A stretch of 64,000 nt of DNA from the NCBI GenBank assembly GCA_040437565.1, contig JBDOQK010000010.1, positions 575,316 through 639,315 of the forward strand. Direction: 5' to 3'. The translations under genes and the position numbers were made by a program. The DNA is from Albugo candida (lineage: Eukaryota; Oomycota; Peronosporomycetes; Albuginales). Shown piece by piece: positions 55,438 to 64,000 of this stretch (its first letter is position 1; each line of letters begins with the position of its first letter). The notes under the pieces were generated by a model. The model searched no databases. It saw only the letters and a program-made list of their open reading frames with translations, and was not told where the DNA came from.

Positions 55438-57111
55438 ATGGGGCGACCGTTAGACAATAACACTTCAACATTCGATGCATCACGCGGTCGCGCAACTACC
55501 GATGCTCGTACTTATCTAAGCTCCAAGATGCCAAAAAATTATCAGTTTGAAGATTTCAATTCAATGAATTGTGGCTGTGGGCACTTTGGTGATCACGAGT
55601 TCACATCGGTTATCGAAGATTCATTAGAGACACAAGCGCGTGCTTCCTTATCGCTTTTCGGATTCGGCTCCTCCAACGATGCCTGTATCAACTGGAAACC
55701 TTTAGGAATTAATGCAAACGAAATGAAAATGAATGTTGGCAATAAGAGCCAACTAATCTCGCTTCGCGAACGGACATGCTCATTGGGTAAAAATGCGTTT
55801 TACTGGAATTTATTATCGAAATCACATCCGAAAACTTTGAGTGAGGAAAACAACGATATAAATGGAAATAATCATCCAGAATATGAAGAAACAGATGAGG
55901 AAGAACATGAATTCGAAGAAGGCAAAACATCGTCCAAGTTGGTACAGCAATATCTCGTCAAAAGCTCGATTCTGATCCCGGCTTCGGTCGAAGAAATGGC
56001 GCATCTTATCATCCAATCCGATCCCTCCGATATGAACATAACAATGCAATATCTGGTAGGTGTTAAAGTGATCGAATCCGAAGTGGTATACAGTCGCAAT
56101 GAAAAACGCTCCCGTTATCCGGCGCGCACTCGCTGTGGCATGTTCAAACCACAACCACCAGAACCCACAGAAAGGAACCACAAACAACCCCCCACCACCG
56201 CTCAATACGACCCGAACCACAAACCCGACCCGAATTCGAACATCGCGAAATCCAAGGAATATGCCGCACAAAGAATCCAACGACGCAGAAAACTCTTACG
56301 AGAATCCAGTTCTCTTCTCGTCCAAGAAGATGACTCATTATCCGGAAATCACGGCAATCTCAGCTTAAAATGGGTCTTAGCCGAGAAAACGGGTCGGATG
56401 TTCACAACCCGGGTTCAACACTGCTTGCTCGATTACGACTGTATCGTTGTCAACGACTGGGACGCTCAGGACGACTGTGGTCCAATGTTTGTACGCGTCA
56501 TGCAATCGACCTATTTACCGCAATTCCAAAGCCGAACCCAAACGGACGCTGGAGTTCGACTCGCCGATTTACAGCCCACAGGCATCATGGTCCGTAAAGC
56601 GAAAGGCAAACCGGGCTTTGTGGAGGTCCAATTTGTCGGGTCGATTCTCGAAAAAGCCGATTTCCCCATAAGTTTTCGTCGCGCTCGACTTCGTGCACTG
56701 TGCCTGAAAATTGCCAAATTGGAAGAAATTATTAGAGGACGCCATTTATCGCAATCGCTGATGATCCAACAACAACCGCTTTGGGTTCGAAATACCGATC
56801 GAATGAGTTGTAATAGCTGTGATATGAAATTCAGTCTGTCACGTCGTCGACATCATTGCCGACTTTGTGGTGATATTTGCTGCTCGGAATGCTGTCCAAA
56901 AGTGGTTGTCGATCTACCCGATGCAGGTGCTACCCATGTACGCATTTGTGTCCTCTGTATGAAACGACGTCAATCGAGAGAAGCGAATGGATCGACTTCA
57001 TCGTCTTCCTCCTCAACCGGCTCGCCAAGCAAAAATCAAGCGGAAAACATCCCGTCTCCATGTCGATCGTATGCGTATCAGCAACCTCTTCTGAATGAAG
57101 CGTATGTTTAG
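55438..57111 (+). CDS. FYVE zinc-finger protein
   Basis: 557 residues, one exon. The FYVE domain lies at about 440-505: WVRNTD (WxxD), CNSC, RRRHHCRLCG (the R(R/K)HHCR phosphoinositide-binding motif), CCSECC, and HVRICVLC (RVC motif). All eight zinc ligands appear present. FYVE domains bind phosphatidylinositol 3-phosphate and place proteins on endosomes. The N-terminal 430 residues include acidic (NGNNHPEYEETDEEEHEFEE) and Pro/Thr/Asn-rich stretches. They are arranged like the START-like-plus-FYVE proteins that are numerous in oomycetes; the START-like assignment is tentative. A Ser-rich tail follows (TSSSSSSTGSPS). It ends 171 bp from the convergent transporter gene. Confidence 0.88.
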   Translation: MGRPLDNNTSTFDASRGRATTDARTYLSSKMPKNYQFEDFNSMNCGCGHFGDHEFTSVIEDSLETQARASLSLFGFGSSNDACINWKPLGINANEMKMNVGNKSQLISLRERTCSLGKNAFYWNLLSKSHPKTLSEENNDINGNNHPEYEETDEEEHEFEEGKTSSKLVQQYLVKSSILIPASVEEMAHLIIQSDPSDMNITMQYLVGVKVIESEVVYSRNEKRSRYPARTRCGMFKPQPPEPTERNHKQPPTTAQYDPNHKPDPNSNIAKSKEYAAQRIQRRRKLLRESSSLLVQEDDSLSGNHGNLSLKWVLAEKTGRMFTTRVQHCLLDYDCIVVNDWDAQDDCGPMFVRVMQSTYLPQFQSRTQTDAGVRLADLQPTGIMVRKAKGKPGFVEVQFVGSILEKADFPISFRRARLRALCLKIAKLEEIIRGRHLSQSLMIQQQPLWVRNTDRMSCNSCDMKFSLSRRRHHCRLCGDICCSECCPKVVVDLPDAGATHVRICVLCMKRRQSREANGSTSSSSSSTGSPSKNQAENIPSPCRSYAYQQPLLNEAYV

Positions 57112-57282
57112 TGAGTTTTTATTTTGCAAAGTAATTGTTACAATGCACTTTTTACTTTGTGTCTATTATCTCTCGCAGCACAGCAATATTCATTTTGGAT
57201 GCACTTACAATTTCAATCACCAAAGAAAATTAATTGCAATTGTTGGAAAATATTGAGACCCACAAAAGGAACGGAAATGGTC

Positions 57283-58842
57283 TTACGAGTATTCGGGCGT
57301 GCACACAACCATAAAACTGGAGCTTTTCGTCGATTTCGCTCGAGAAAGAACCGAATCGCGCGCATTAGGATGTGTGCCCATCACTCTCGCATGGAATTCC
57401 TTGTCGAGAGCGTCAAGACCTCGATCGTTGTCAAAGGTGCAAAACCAAGTGAGAGGAATCGATACGAACGTAAGTGCTGCAAATGTGTAAAAGGCACCAG
57501 GATACCCAAAGCTCTTGTCCTCTACCCAAATGGAGAACCCAAACGATCCGATCGCAGCACCAACCTTACCGGAAGCCGCTGAAATCCCATGACAAGTGCC
57601 TCGTATTTGTGTTGGGTACATTTCAGTCGGAAGTACAAAAGTCGTTGTGTTTGGGCCGAAATTGGCAAAGAAGAGCGTACATCCAAATAAAATGATAAAT
57701 AAAATGGCGTTTTTCTTGAGATCTTCCCACCAAAATGCCAAACACAAAAACAAAAGACTTTGTAAGAAGAATCCTTGCAATTGAATGAGTCTTCGCCCCA
57801 GACGATTGATGAAAAAACACGCCACGTAGTACCCCGGCAGTCCCATCAATGCGATAAATACGTTTTCCAGCGTAATTTGCTGCAGGGAAGGATCACGGAG
57901 TCCCACCACCGATAAAATACTCGCAGAGAAGAGATTCTGAGCGTAGAAAGCGATATCGAATAAGAACCAGCAACCTGCAGTCCCCAACAAACTCTTCCAA
58001 TAATGTCGAAAAATGAACGATATGCCAACATTTGATGATGCTCCTTCATTCCTAGCTTGACGCTGACGCTCTTGGGTGGCTTTATACGCTTCTGTTTCTT
58101 CCGCAAAGAGCCGATGATGGCAGACAATTAACGCCGGAATGATTCCAATTCCAAACAAAAGACGCCATACGACCTCCAGTTTTTGTGGATCGTTGTCGCC
58201 AGTTTGACCGTTGGCGAGGCTTTGCACCAATAGATTCCCGACCAATGACGCCATCAACGACCCGATACCTTGCAGAGAAAATGTCAATGCAACTCGAGCA
58301 TTTCGTTCTTCGACATTGGTCGCATCTTCAGCCGTCGATGAAGCTGCTAGCGGGTATTCTCCACCAATGCCAATGCCCAAAAGACCTCGTGCGAGCACCA
58401 AAAACCATATCGTTCCGGTCGGCGTGCTTGCATGTGCACCAGTGCAGAGAACGCCACCAACTATCAGGAGAGCACAAGTTGCAACCATATTTGTCTTACG
58501 ACCAAATACATCGCCGAGGATCCCGAATGCGATTTGACCGATCACCGCGCCAATCAGAGCTGCAGCCGACACTGCAGATTTGAGATTGGAAGTGTACACG
58601 TCTTTTCCGTATTGCTCGGTCAGCACGACATTGATCACGTTCATGATGAAGAGGTCATACGCGTCGTTAAAGAAGCCGAGTCCACGGACAAAGAACTTGT
58701 TCATAGACACAGACGATTGGGCAATGGGTGCACAGGTAGATGGTGGCCATTGTCGCAGAGTGGCGCATGGAATTATAGATTTCTCTGCATACAAATTTCC
58801 AATGGAGCGGATCTCATCGTGCTGACTATCTCCCTCTATCAA
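57283..58842 (-). CDS. Major facilitator phosphate transporter (PHO84/PHT1-like), copy 2
   Basis: 519 residues, uninterrupted, and closely similar to copy 1 over its whole length: FVRGLGFFNDAYDLF, GDVFGRKTN, GIGGEYPLAAS, YWKSLLGTAGCWFLFD, FANFGPNTTTFVLPTEMYPTQIRGT. It should have 12 transmembrane helices with a central loop containing EETEAYKATQERQRQ. It is predicted to import inorganic phosphate with protons at the plasma membrane. Two starts are possible: 58842 as given, or the internal Met at 58704 (MNKFFVRG) that lines up with the start of copy 1. The second may be the real one, since the first 46 residues have no counterpart. Confidence 0.92.
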   Translation of the reverse strand: MIEGDSQHDEIRSIGNLYAEKSIIPCATLRQWPPSTCAPIAQSSVSMNKFFVRGLGFFNDAYDLFIMNVINVVLTEQYGKDVYTSNLKSAVSAAALIGAVIGQIAFGILGDVFGRKTNMVATCALLIVGGVLCTGAHASTPTGTIWFLVLARGLLGIGIGGEYPLAASSTAEDATNVEERNARVALTFSLQGIGSLMASLVGNLLVQSLANGQTGDNDPQKLEVVWRLLFGIGIIPALIVCHHRLFAEETEAYKATQERQRQARNEGASSNVGISFIFRHYWKSLLGTAGCWFLFDIAFYAQNLFSASILSVVGLRDPSLQQITLENVFIALMGLPGYYVACFFINRLGRRLIQLQGFFLQSLLFLCLAFWWEDLKKNAILFIILFGCTLFFANFGPNTTTFVLPTEMYPTQIRGTCHGISAASGKVGAAIGSFGFSIWVEDKSFGYPGAFYTFAALTFVSIPLTWFCTFDNDRGLDALDKEFHARVMGTHPNARDSVLSRAKSTKSSSFMVVCTPEYS

Positions 58843-58989
58843 TCAATCATTCCTTGAAATAGATTGACATGAGACTATCAGATAGTCTGTTACACTAGTA
58901 TTAACTACCTCTTTGAATGCATATCAACTATCAGAAATGTATTCAGTCCAATCGAACAATTGTCCCACTTTCCAGGCTTCCCGACGTCG

Positions 58990-59138
58990 TCACGCTTCGA
59001 TTGGACGCACAGGACAAGCATCACAATACCAATCGCCGTTAGGCACTGCTTCCACAATCGGACAGAGACATTGTAAGTGATACAATCCATCACAACTGTC
59101 ACATTGTAACATTTCCATTGCATTGGGCTCTCGGCACA
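58990..59138 (-). CDS. C-terminal piece of a PHD zinc-finger protein, cut by a gap
   Basis: On the minus strand, from the gap edge (59138) to a stop at 58990-58992, the reading is C-x10-CDSC-x4-H-x2-C-x15-C-x2-C (LQCDSCDGLYHLQC, then NGDWYCDAC). These are the last seven ligands of a Cys4-His-Cys3 PHD finger; the first cysteine would lie in the gap. PHD fingers usually read histone tail methylation in the nucleus. The protein ends ten residues after the finger. Everything upstream is hidden by the gap (59139-59238), and no matching upstream exon is evident to its right, so this may be a short remnant rather than a living gene. Confidence 0.65.
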
Positions 59139-59238
59139 NNNNNNNNNNNNNNNNNNNNNNNNNNNNNNNNNNNNNNNNNNNNNNNNNNNNNNNNNNNNNN
59201 NNNNNNNNNNNNNNNNNNNNNNNNNNNNNNNNNNNNNN
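59139..59238. other. Assembly gap (100 N)
   Basis: Interrupts the PHD-finger coding sequence. The flanks are not repeated. Confidence 0.9.
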
Positions 59239-61319
59239 AAAGATCTGGGAAAGACAGAACGAAATACTTCTACAAAGGACATCTACCTACGTTGCAGAAA
59301 AAAATCTCCAGGTATGACTGAAATGCAAATAGGTTACGTCTTCTTATAATATAAAGCCCCTAATTGAGGTTTTAGCAAGTCTGCTAGAATTCGCAGATAC
59401 ATCCTCAATGAAGCAGCTTCACTACGCGCGCTTCTTAATCTGGCTATCAGCATATTATATTGAAAACTATCAAAAGAAAGCTGATGAATTTCATCGGCAA
59501 CGATATAACCAAATATAAAAATTCCGCAAAGACATTGAAGTTGAAGTATATTGATATCAGAGACGTGAGAAAGAGTCAGTTCATATTTGAGAACTACTAA
59601 TTGGCCGAAATCAGAAAAGGTTACTTCTTATGTTGAAACTGATACTATGCAATACCCGCACGCATTTTCCTGCCCCTATAGCTTATGTAGTATTCTATGT
59701 AGACATATGATCGTGTGTAGTTGAATTCTACTACACGCACAACAACATATGTTCGAAGATGAAGGAGGACAGCAGCAACCTTTTCAGATTCAAGAAAGTT
59801 ATGTCATAATGGTCACTCATTTATCGATTGTCCCTTTCTTACTCATCCGTATTTTTTACGTCACAACACAGAAAGATGTCGCTGTAATCATATACAACTC
59901 TTCCTTGCTGCTTACTACCTAAGTGAATCAGCAACATTTCTTGGGTATATTCAGTGCTGCTGCTTTAATGAATATGTCGGCCAACACTAGGAATGCGAGG
60001 TAATGCTGAGTATTTGACCTAAGCAATATGAAGAATGAGAGAATTTGGAGAATCTATCCGTATGATAGTGGCGTCTCACGGGAAAAGGTTCCAGCTTTGC
60101 TATAATTCCAACGCGTCTGATTTAAATATACACCTGATAATGAATATACTGAATAAGACCACGCGTGTATGTATTAAAGAATGTTACCTCGATTCTGAGG
60201 TGAAAAAATTGGGCTTCTCTTGTCCTTTCTTATCAATGGAGATAAAGGTGCTGTCGTTTTGTTTCTAGAGTTAGACGCATGCCTTTCGCGATCTTTTCGA
60301 TTCATAGGCCCTCATCGACACAGTTTTCCTTTACGTTTTTGTTGTAACTTTGGCATCTCTGTAAAAGCATACATTCAATTATGCTGATTACTCGCCTATC
60401 CATAAATTTTCGGGAGACATATCACTTTATCACCAAGTAAAACAAAATCAAAAGCGATGAGTAAACAACCCTGTGGCCTTCAAAAAGAGTTCGCGTTGCA
60501 TCGATTGGTTATTTCATCTTCTTGCACCATGAATTGACGTAAACGATTGGATCGGTACAATAATCTATGTAATGGCCAAGAAAAAACCCCGAGTATGAGA
60601 TTGTCTAAAGCGCTCTAGAAACGCATAAACAATCAAACGATGATCTACGATAGGGACGGTTCGTCACTGATATATTTTTACATAGAACTGCAAGTGAAGA
60701 TGCTTTTGAGTCTTGTGCTTGGCGAAATCTGAGAGATTTATGCATGTACGGCAGCATACTGACAATTGTCATGAGATAATACATATCAGGCAAATCATAG
60801 TTGGGAAGAGATTAAGGTCGATTGTTTTACAAGAATAGATGGATGTCTCTATGGACTCTGATTCCAGGAAACATGTGAAAGGATTGGTCGTTGACGGAGG
60901 TTATTGTGCTATGACGACGCTGGTCGAAGAGATGATGGTGCAAATCCAATTGAGAGCACACACATATTTATTTTAGAGCAAGCCGATCTATTTCATTAAG
61001 CTAGTAATGCTTAACTTATGCGGTACAGGTCATGCTTTTCTATGCTACACGTTGCTGGATTTTGTAAATACTACGAATACGATACACGTAATCCTATCGA
61101 AAACCAATAATTCACCTTGACGATCGAGCGTATCTAATCCCGTTTAGATCATCGTTCAAACTTCAAAGAGAAACTATTTGCTTTATCTGCACCCTATATC
61201 GCTGCTCAAGATTCTCAGCAGCGGGATTCTGTTTCTTTGTGCCTGGTGGGCAACTTTCAACTTTTGCAGATTTTGCTCAGTTAAAAATGAGAAATTTTCA
61301 AATTGATATCCGTATAAAA
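59239..61319. other. Non-coding stretch, nothing assigned
   Basis: About 2.1 kb of AT-rich sequence with only short frames. A 22-bp imperfect palindrome at 59715-59736 (gtgtagt...actacac) is the only structure noticed. Confidence 0.4.
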
Positions 61320-62782
61320 TCATGACTTGAGGACTTGAGGCGTTAGCTGTGCATAGTTGCATATTCTCATTTGTTGATGCTGTCGGGACCCATCGTGCTC
61401 TGCAAGATTATCATCAATAGATAGGTACAACGTTTTGCAGCACGAAAAAAGGTTGTTCATGCTAGTTGGCATGTGTTGCTTGAGCATGTGGTGAGGGCTT
61501 TCACCGCGTGAAATTGCAGTATGACCGAAATGCGTTATACGGTCAGTATAAGCAGTAGCACACGTTTCTTTGAGGGGAATCCATGTTTCGAGAATGTATC
61601 TGATGATTGCACTGTCTGCACGCAATTCGAAACGTTTCCACAGCTCCCCGAAGAGCCTTCTGTTTTTGCATACATGAGTGACCTCCATTCCTTCATGAAG
61701 GCTATCGCTTCTTCTTCTTTGGAAAATATGCTTTGCATTTTTCCACTGTTTTTTTTCCCAGTATGCCATACACATAACAGAATTAGAAGTTAATTCCATG
61801 AAAATATTTCAAAAATTATAGAATTTGGAAGTGAGGTAAGTGCTCTTAAATTCCTGAAATTAGCGCCAGCTCGCGATCGACGACGAAAATTTCCGGAGGA
61901 AATTTGTCCCTAAAGATCGGTCGAAAGAAGTTTATTGCTGAAGAGTATGTGGATTGACTCTCGTTCGTCATGCAAACATATGCGATGAAAAATATTATAT
62001 ATTTTGATTAGCACTTAAACGAGATGCAGCAACGGAAGCTTCAAGCATCTGTCTTGTGTGCAGCATTCAACAGAAAAACCTCATTGTGGCTCCGAGCCAC
62101 CTCTGTAGATCTTGGATGGGCAAAGTACAGGTGGAGAATTCTGCCGTCATCATCGCTCAGTATTGTTTCAACATCTAACTGCAACCTTCAAAATTTCTGG
62201 TCAAGGGCATCCATCGGTGTACAGTCATCAAAAGTTTTAAGAATTCCGGCGTGACGGACGTTGCTCAGTTTTGTTTTAGGCGAAAAAAGGCCACGATCAA
62301 TCCGAAACATGTTTGAATGTTTGTCGTTGGGACCCCAGCATCATACAATCCAACTATTGTCTTTTCCATTTCTGTTTCGAATCTGATGTGAACACGACGG
62401 CGCTTTTTGAGGCGGATGACATATGGTTATGATCCTCTATAACCACGCGGAAAGTCTTATGCAGTCCATCCTGTATGGCTTTCAAGCGAAATGGACAATT
62501 AGCGTATAATGTCGAGGTCTTTCGTGTTCTAGTTTCTTCCGTTAGCCTAAGCCGATTGCGGTAAAATCCTTCTCGGTCACATTTGTAAAGAACCGTATAG
62601 TGCCCGTTACGCTGCATGTAGGGTGATTTTATCAGTATCCCATTGCCTTGAGTGAAAGCGAAGTCATTCAATGCCTTTTCCATGGCTTTGCGAAAACTAT
62701 ATTTGACTTCAATAAGTCCGGTTGTGGCTGCAGCAATTTGTTCAGGCCATTTTTCTGCTTGACAGCCGACTTTATTGCGCAA
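61320..62782 (-). mobile_element. MULE DNA transposon remnant with FAR1-type N-terminus (copy A)
   Basis: From high to low coordinate on minus: a FAR1/WRKY-GCM1-like DNA-binding segment (62354-62782; CPFRLKAIQ...FRVVIEDHNH). Then a MULE transposase core spread over more than one frame (RILHLYFAHPRSTEVARSHNEVFLL near 62050-62130, VVDRELALI near 61870), and a last open frame (61320-61799) with [17 protein letters not shown]. In the usual LLDATYKT block, the first catalytic Asp reads Asn here (LLNAAHKT), and stops interrupt the frame, so it is dead. The C-terminal SWIM/zinc-knuckle part seen in copy B is absent. No terminal inverted repeats were found. Confidence 0.8.
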
Positions 62783-63207
62783 CTCGGTGATTGTTTCTGC
62801 GCGTTAGGGAGGGAATCGAGGAAGTGCGAAAACGTGGAAACGTGTAAGTATTATGTATCTCACGTAGACGCAGTAATATAACCACCCTGTCGATCAATTA
62901 TACTAGTCTACAAAAATTATCCAATCAGAGATGCTTTGTTCGTGGCATCAGTCAAAGCGTCTATAGTCAAAACGTCCGTGGCAATTGTCACACCCGCAGA
63001 AGTGTTATCTTTATTCCATTTGCTACTGTGGTATACAATTACTGCATTCAACAAAAACGTTGTGTGAGTAATAATTTAGGGAATTGCTATTTCCACCCAC
63101 CAATGTATTTTTTGACCAATCAGATTACGATGTTATTACCACACCAATTTTTACTATTTCCCCCCACTTTTTTAATATATGATTGGGCAAAATTAGCATA
63201 TGCAAAT
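62783..63207. other. Spacer between the two MULE copies
   Basis: About 425 bp without a supported coding frame. The ends of both elements should lie here, but I see no convincing inverted repeat. Confidence 0.4.
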
Positions 63208-64000
63208 TCAGTTTTTCCTTTTACTTTGCTCACCTGCATCTTGCCTACAAGATGAAAATAGTGTTGAAATCTTCGTGGGACATTTTCGAATATCATGTCC
63301 CTCCCTGTTACATTTTTTACAACGCCGCTTAGGCTTCATTGCATGCTCAAATGCTGACGGTTCGCGCTTTGTTGATGAATTGAGAACCTTATTTTGGGCC
63401 CCAAGTAGACGTCCTTTCGCCTTCACGACAGAAGTTTCAGCAAGGACCGAAAAATTCCCACTTACCAATTCCGAAATTCTAGCATGAATGATTGACTGTT
63501 GGGCCGGCGAACAATTTGAATAGCGGCTTTCCAGTGCTTTCAAGTAGAGCTGAAAGGATGCGATGTTGTTCGGCATGATGGAAACTTGCTTGGCCCCTTC
63601 CGTTATTGCATTGTAATTGATGCCACCTACGTGCCAATGCTGGTGGATCAATGTTAAGGGTATGGGGCTGTTACAAAGATCACGGATTTCATACACACAT
63701 GGTAATCCCATAGTGCTCCGCAACGTATGACTGCACGCATTACTCAAATCATCTTCCGGTCTATTAATTTGCTCTTCGCTATTTTTCAGAGCAAAAACGG
63801 AGACGCGTCCAACCAGCTGCTCATAGCTTACACTACCACGGAATACATGTGGGATTCGGATGTGTTCGCTAGCAATGTTAGCTTCAAGCTCCCGGGCTTG
63901 GTGCTCAATGGCTTGCTTCATTCTTGCCTGAACAAGATCCAGATTTCCAGTAGATGTTTGTAGGTACCGCTTCAAAGCTGAATGCGCTCCTTCAACCGCC
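63208..64000 (-). mobile_element. MULE transposase C-terminal half (copy B), running off the window
   Basis: An open minus-strand frame continues to the last base of the window. It starts in VEGAHSALKRYLQTSTGNLDLV, the stretch around the third catalytic acid of MULE transposases. It passes a SWIM-like LPCVYEIRDLC...PLTLIHQHWH segment (about residues 90-130), and ends after a CCHC knuckle (CKKCNREGHDIRKC, about residue 222). The frame is uninterrupted over about 260 codons, so this copy may be younger than copy A, which overlaps it only at the SR-E-(S/G) block. The N-terminal half lies beyond 64000, so intactness cannot be judged. Confidence 0.85.

Noticed and set aside
59715-59736. Imperfect 22-bp palindrome as a regulatory site or transposon end
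   Set aside because: Isolated, imperfect and in AT-rich non-coding DNA; expected by chance.
60035-60268. Open frame of 77 codons as a gene
   Set aside because: No similarity to anything recognised and no supporting context in a 2-kb non-coding region.
1-64000. CRISPR arrays, operons or phage-type genes
   Set aside because: Gene structure, introns and content are eukaryotic; no regularly spaced direct repeats other than the 28-bp minisatellite without spacers.

Overview
This is a eukaryotic scaffold segment. The best fit is an oomycete, probably an Albugo-like biotroph. I infer this from the compact intron-poor genes, GT-AG introns of only 48-59 bp, a kinesin-2 motor beside a RIIa docking protein (a flagellated life stage), the FYVE protein style, Ty1/copia and MULE remnants, and a short TTTAGGG-type repeat. 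No organism name can be proved from the sequence alone. The window holds 16 gaps of exactly 100 N. Eight of them are flanked by the same 35-206 bp on both sides, which is the mark of overlapping contig ends that were scaffolded but not merged.

Positions 1-22.8 kb are a transposon graveyard. They hold three broken Ty1/copia fossils (1-3405 plus strand; about 5235-10410 minus strand with decayed LTRs; 15456-19050 plus strand with recognisable 174-178 bp LTRs and an initiator-tRNA-type primer site), further copia scraps, a broken DDE DNA transposon (12413-14463), and a dead purple acid phosphatase copy (3730-4480).

Positions 22.8-41.5 kb are a birth-and-death cluster of metallophosphatases of the purple acid phosphatase (PAP) family. 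Four long open genes (25705, 31814, 37783 on minus; 40093 on plus) and two pseudogenes lie here, mixed with an exosome RRP4-like gene and its fragments, a coiled-coil gene and its broken duplicate, and an ER-type thioredoxin-fold protein ending in KDEL. The genes at 25705 and 31814 share a long upstream block and sit in a duplicated segment. The gene at 40093 keeps the fold landmarks but has lost nearly every metal ligand, so it looks like a pseudophosphatase.

Positions 41.5-58.9 kb are a gene-dense housekeeping block: SEC24 (COPII coat), a single-pass membrane protein, a kinesin-2 motor with two tiny introns, a coiled-coil protein, a 70-residue RIIa-domain protein not visible as a long ORF, two PHO84/PHT1-type phosphate transporters (50884-52459 and 57283-58842), a membrane-anchored active-site-complete PAP between them (53134-54564), and a FYVE-domain protein. 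A surface phosphatase beside two phosphate importers suggests a phosphate-scavenging neighbourhood.

Positions 58.9-64 kb hold the tail of a PHD-finger gene cut by a gap, about 2 kb without recognisable genes, and two copies of a MULE transposase with a FAR1-type N-terminus and a CCHC knuckle at the C-terminus; the second runs off the window.
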